A stretch of 64,000 nucleotides of DNA, from positions 576,406 to 640,405 of the forward strand of contig NZ_JABSTZ010000001.1 in NCBI RefSeq assembly GCF_013283745.1, in the 5' to 3' direction. The translations under genes were made by a program, and so were the position numbers. Below are positions 61,364-64,000 of this stretch, in pieces (position 1 is the first letter of the stretch; each line of letters begins with the position of its first letter). A model generated the notes under the pieces. It was not told where the DNA came from. It ran no database searches and saw only the letters and a program-made list of their open reading frames with translations. Origin of the DNA: Aeromicrobium stalagmiti. GTDB lineage: Bacteria > Actinomycetota > Actinomycetes > Propionibacteriales > Nocardioidaceae.

Positions 61364-62716
61364 GTGACGTCCGATCGTCGCGACGAGCCTCACGTGCGCC
61401 CGCGTCCTAGTCTGAGGGACGTGCCCCGACTCCTCGCCTCACCGCGCGCTGCCGCCACGTCAGCCGGGGTCGGCCTGCTGCTGGTCGTCGCGTCGATGGT
61501 CGTCCCCCGACTGCTCGACGAGGACGTCCGGGTGCACTGGCCCCCGCTGCACGCCGACTGGGACCCCCGCATCGGCGTGCTGACCGTCCCCGCCGTCGTC
61601 CTGGGGCTCGTGCTGGTGCTCCTGCTTCCTCGACTGGCCCGCAGCGCGCCCTGGCGGGCCGTGCTGCTGACCGGCTTCACCGCGACCTGGCTGTGGATCA
61701 TGGCCCTGGCGTTGACCGAGGGCACCGACGGGCTCGCCCGCGTCTTCGAACGGCGTCAGGAGTACGTCTACGACGCCCAGTCGGTCGGGTCGATCCACAC
61801 GATGCTGCAGACGTTCGTCGACCGGATCCCGTTCGATGCCCCCGACAACTGGTACGTCCACGTCGCGGGTCATCCGCCCGGCGCGCTGCTCTACTTCGTC
61901 GGCATCGACCGCCTCGGCATCACCGACCCGTTCTGGATCGGCGTCGTCTGCGTGACGATCGCGAGCACCGCGATCGTGGCGGTGCTGCTGACGCTGCGCA
62001 CCCTCGGCTCCGAGCAGCTGGCCCGGTCGGCGATGCCGTGGATCGTCCTCGCCCCCAGCGCCGTGTGGATGGGCGTCAACGGCGACGCCGTCTTCACCGC
62101 CGTCGCGGCCTGGGGACTCGCGCTGCTGGCCGTCGCCGCCGTCCACCGACGCGTGCTGCCGGCGATCGGTGCCGGCGTGCTGCTGGGCTACTGCGTCTAC
62201 CTGTCGTACGGGCTGGTGCTGCTGGGCATCCTCGCCGTCGCGGTGCTGATCATCGCCCGCACGTGGCGCCCCCTGCCCTGGGCCCTCGGCGGTGCGGGCG
62301 TCGTCGCGGCCCTGTTCACCCTCGGCGGGTTCGCCTGGTGGGAGGCCTACCCGGTCCTGCGCGAGCGCTACTACGCCGGCATCGCGTCGGAGCGGGCCTA
62401 CTCGTACTGGGTGTGGGGCGACATCGCCGCGTGGACGTTCACGGTCGGCCTCGCCGTATGGGCCGCGTTCCCCTACGCCGCGAAGGCCTTCCGCACCAAC
62501 GTCCTCGTCCAGCTGGCCGCGGCCGCGCTGCTCACGATCGCCGTCGCCACGCTGTCGGGCATGAGCAAGGCCGAGGTCGAGCGCATCTTCCTGCCGTTCA
62601 CGATCTGGGTCGTCACCCTCCCGTCCCTCCTGCCGGGGCGGTGGCACCGACCGCTGCTGCTCTCGCAGGTCGTCCTTGCGCTCTGCGCCCAGCAGCTGTT
62701 GCTGACAAGGTGGTGA
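61364..62716 (+). CDS. Polytopic membrane protein, possible glycosyltransferase
   Basis: A 450-residue protein with about ten helices and a first outer loop with WYVHVAGHPPGALLYF near 165. HPPG and a charged outer loop are reminiscent of the lipid-linked-sugar GT-C mannosyltransferases, but the diagnostic acidic DE motif is not clear. GTG 61364. It is divergent from a GT2 operon and followed two nt later by the response regulator, so it may be co-regulated or a target. Confidence 0.75.
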   Translation: MTSDRRDEPHVRPRPSLRDVPRLLASPRAAATSAGVGLLLVVASMVVPRLLDEDVRVHWPPLHADWDPRIGVLTVPAVVLGLVLVLLLPRLARSAPWRAVLLTGFTATWLWIMALALTEGTDGLARVFERRQEYVYDAQSVGSIHTMLQTFVDRIPFDAPDNWYVHVAGHPPGALLYFVGIDRLGITDPFWIGVVCVTIASTAIVAVLLTLRTLGSEQLARSAMPWIVLAPSAVWMGVNGDAVFTAVAAWGLALLAVAAVHRRVLPAIGAGVLLGYCVYLSYGLVLLGILAVAVLIIARTWRPLPWALGGAGVVAALFTLGGFAWWEAYPVLRERYYAGIASERAYSYWVWGDIAAWTFTVGLAVWAAFPYAAKAFRTNVLVQLAAAALLTIAVATLSGMSKAEVERIFLPFTIWVVTLPSLLPGRWHRPLLLSQVVLALCAQQLLLTRW

Positions 62717-62718
62717 GC

Positions 62719-63429
62719 ATGACGCTCGGCGACCTGCCTCACGTCCTCGTGGTCGAGGACGACCTCGCCGTGCGCGACGTGCTGCGGCGCTATCTCGAGC
62801 AGGAGTCCTACGACGTCACGGTGGCGGCCGACGGGCCGGCTGGACTGGCCGCGGCCCGCGACCTCGAGCCCGACCTGATCGTGCTCGACGTGATGCTCCC
62901 GGGCATGAGCGGCCTCGAGATCTGCGAGCACCTGCGGGTCGAGGACGGGTCGTCCGTCCCGATCATCATGCTGACGGCGCTCGGCGAGACCGACGACCGC
63001 ATCGCCGGGCTCACGAGCGGCGCCGACGACTACGTCACCAAGCCGTTCAGCGCCAAGGAGGTCACGCTCCGGGTCGGCTCGGTGCTGCGCCGCAGCCTCG
63101 TCCCCGCCGGTCCGCGTCCGGTCGCCGGCCTGCTGACCGACGGCGACCTGACGCTCAACCCGGTCTCCCGCCAGGCGCTGCAGGACGGCGCCCCGCTGCC
63201 GCTCACGACCCGCGAGTTCGACCTGCTGCACTTCCTGCTCCGCCACCCGCACCAGGTCTTCAGCCGTGAGGACCTGCTGCAGCAGGTGTGGGGCTGGGAG
63301 TACGGCGACCACTCGACCGTGACCGTCCACGTCAAGCGGCTGCGGCGCAAGGTCGAGCCGGTCCCGGCCGAGCCCACCCGGCTCGTCACCGTCTACGGCC
63401 TCGGCTACCGGTGGGACCCGACCCCATGA
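62719..63429 (+). CDS. Two-component response regulator (OmpR/PhoB family)
   Basis: A 236-residue regulator. The receiver domain has acidic VVEDD near 12, phospho-acceptor Asp in LIVLDVMLPGMSG near 56 and Lys in YVTKPFSAKE. A winged-helix OmpR domain at about 135-232 (LTTREFDLLHFLLRH, STVTVHVKRLRRK) follows. It starts two nt after the membrane-protein gene and overlaps the histidine-kinase gene by 4 nt. Confidence 0.95.
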   Translation: MTLGDLPHVLVVEDDLAVRDVLRRYLEQESYDVTVAADGPAGLAAARDLEPDLIVLDVMLPGMSGLEICEHLRVEDGSSVPIIMLTALGETDDRIAGLTSGADDYVTKPFSAKEVTLRVGSVLRRSLVPAGPRPVAGLLTDGDLTLNPVSRQALQDGAPLPLTTREFDLLHFLLRHPHQVFSREDLLQQVWGWEYGDHSTVTVHVKRLRRKVEPVPAEPTRLVTVYGLGYRWDPTP

Positions 63430-64000
63430 CGTCCTCCGCCGCCAGCTCGATCGTCATCGGGCTCCTCGGGTCGCTCGCGGTCGTGGGAGTCGGCGCGTTC
63501 GCCCTCTATGCCCTGCGTCGACGTGCGCTCACGCTGTCGATCGTCCTGCTCACGCTCGTCCCTCCGGTCGCGATCATCGTCGGCGTCGTCGGCACGAGCC
63601 AGTTCATGTTCACCGCCGAGCTGCGGCGCACGGCCCTGGTCTGGCTCGCGGTCACCGTCGTCAGCGTGCCGAGCGCCGTCCTGCTCGGACGGTCGATCGC
63701 CCGCCGGAGCGTCTGGGAGCGGGAGGCGCTCGAGCGCGAGCGCAGCGCCGAGCGGTCGCGGCGCGAGCTGCTGGCGTGGTTGAGCCACGACCTCCGCACG
63801 CCGCTCGCGGGCGTCCAGGCCATGACCGAGGCGCTGGAGGACGGCGTCGTGTCGTCGCCCGACGACGTCAAGCAGTACGCGCAGCTCATCCGCATCGAGA
63901 CGATGCGCCTGGCCTCGATGGTCGGTGACCTGTTCGAGATGTCCCAGATCAACGCCGGCACCCTGATGCTCGACGTCGGCCCCGTCACCGTCGACGACGT
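63426..64000 (+). CDS. Sensor histidine kinase (partial, 3' end beyond the window)
   Basis: The reading frame from ATG 63426 stays open to the last base and gives 191 residues. Helices at about 10-30, 37-58 and 72-92 are followed by a cytoplasmic helix and the dimerisation motif WLSHDLRTPLAG with phospho-acceptor His121. The ATP-binding domain is beyond the window. It overlaps the response-regulator gene by 4 nt, forming a classical pair. The membrane part is compact with little outer domain, so it may sense the membrane itself. Confidence 0.93.
   Translation, partial: MTSSAASSIVIGLLGSLAVVGVGAFALYALRRRALTLSIVLLTLVPPVAIIVGVVGTSQFMFTAELRRTALVWLAVTVVSVPSAVLLGRSIARRSVWEREALERERSAERSRRELLAWLSHDLRTPLAGVQAMTEALEDGVVSSPDDVKQYAQLIRIETMRLASMVGDLFEMSQINAGTLMLDVGPVTVDD

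Overview
The window is very G+C-rich, densely coded actinobacterial chromosome. Many junctions are 4-nt ATGA or GTGA overlaps, GTG starts are common, and the families present (ECF42 sigma with DGPF partners, DUF222-HNH protein, Rv0338c-like iron-sulfur reductase, YkoEDC) are typical of Actinobacteria. The gene set fits Nocardioidaceae, perhaps Aeromicrobium, but that placement is an inference. I see no rRNA, tRNA, CRISPR, prophage or complete insertion sequence. No stretch longer than 300 nt lacks a gene.

Layout. 1-5.1 kb: two TetR regulators, a membrane-anchored coiled-coil protein and an MMPL exporter. 5.1-10.7 kb: AlkZ-like protein, then a leftward ECF42 operon (two DGPF proteins, the sigma factor, a TIGR03086 protein) behind a motif matching the ECF42 promoter. 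Next to it is a small membrane protein and a TetR gene with twin perfect operators. 10.7-19.3 kb: TrhO, amidase, a histidine-tailed methyltransferase divergent from an XRE-cupin regulator, a DUF222-HNH gene behind a perfect SOS box, a secreted metzincin and methionine aminopeptidase. 19.3-24 kb: SGNH hydrolase, photolyase-family protein, and a MaoC / acyl-CoA dehydrogenase / SDR operon. 24-28.4 kb: YkoEDC-type vitamin B1 uptake under a TPP riboswitch, then an amine oxidase-like flavoprotein. 28.4-35.7 kb: secreted HExxH protein, small enzymes, MFS transporter, large Fe-S reductase, a strong terminator and a 6C-like small RNA.

35.7-44.4 kb: a complete leftward histidine-utilisation operon hutH-hutU-M20 hydrolase-hutF-hutI with every junction overlapping by 4 nt. 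A divergent IclR regulator and a nucleobase-type permease lie beside it. The M20 enzyme occupies the slot where an N-formylglutamate deformylase would be expected. 44.4-50.4 kb: secreted CocE-like hydrolase, CARDB protein, IclR-like regulator and an ABC-2 exporter. 50.5-55.8 kb: AGE epimerase-fructokinase-hydrolase operon facing a psuG-psuK pseudouridine pair, then dcd. 55.8-64 kb: small enzymes, then a tight leftward operon (GT2, DUF2064, methyltransferase, membrane molybdenum oxidoreductase, small membrane protein) divergent from a polytopic membrane protein and a two-component system whose kinase runs off the end.

The most distinctive signals are regulatory: the ECF42 autopromoter, the SOS box, the TPP riboswitch, the twin TetR operators, the 6C-like RNA and two families of intergenic palindromes.
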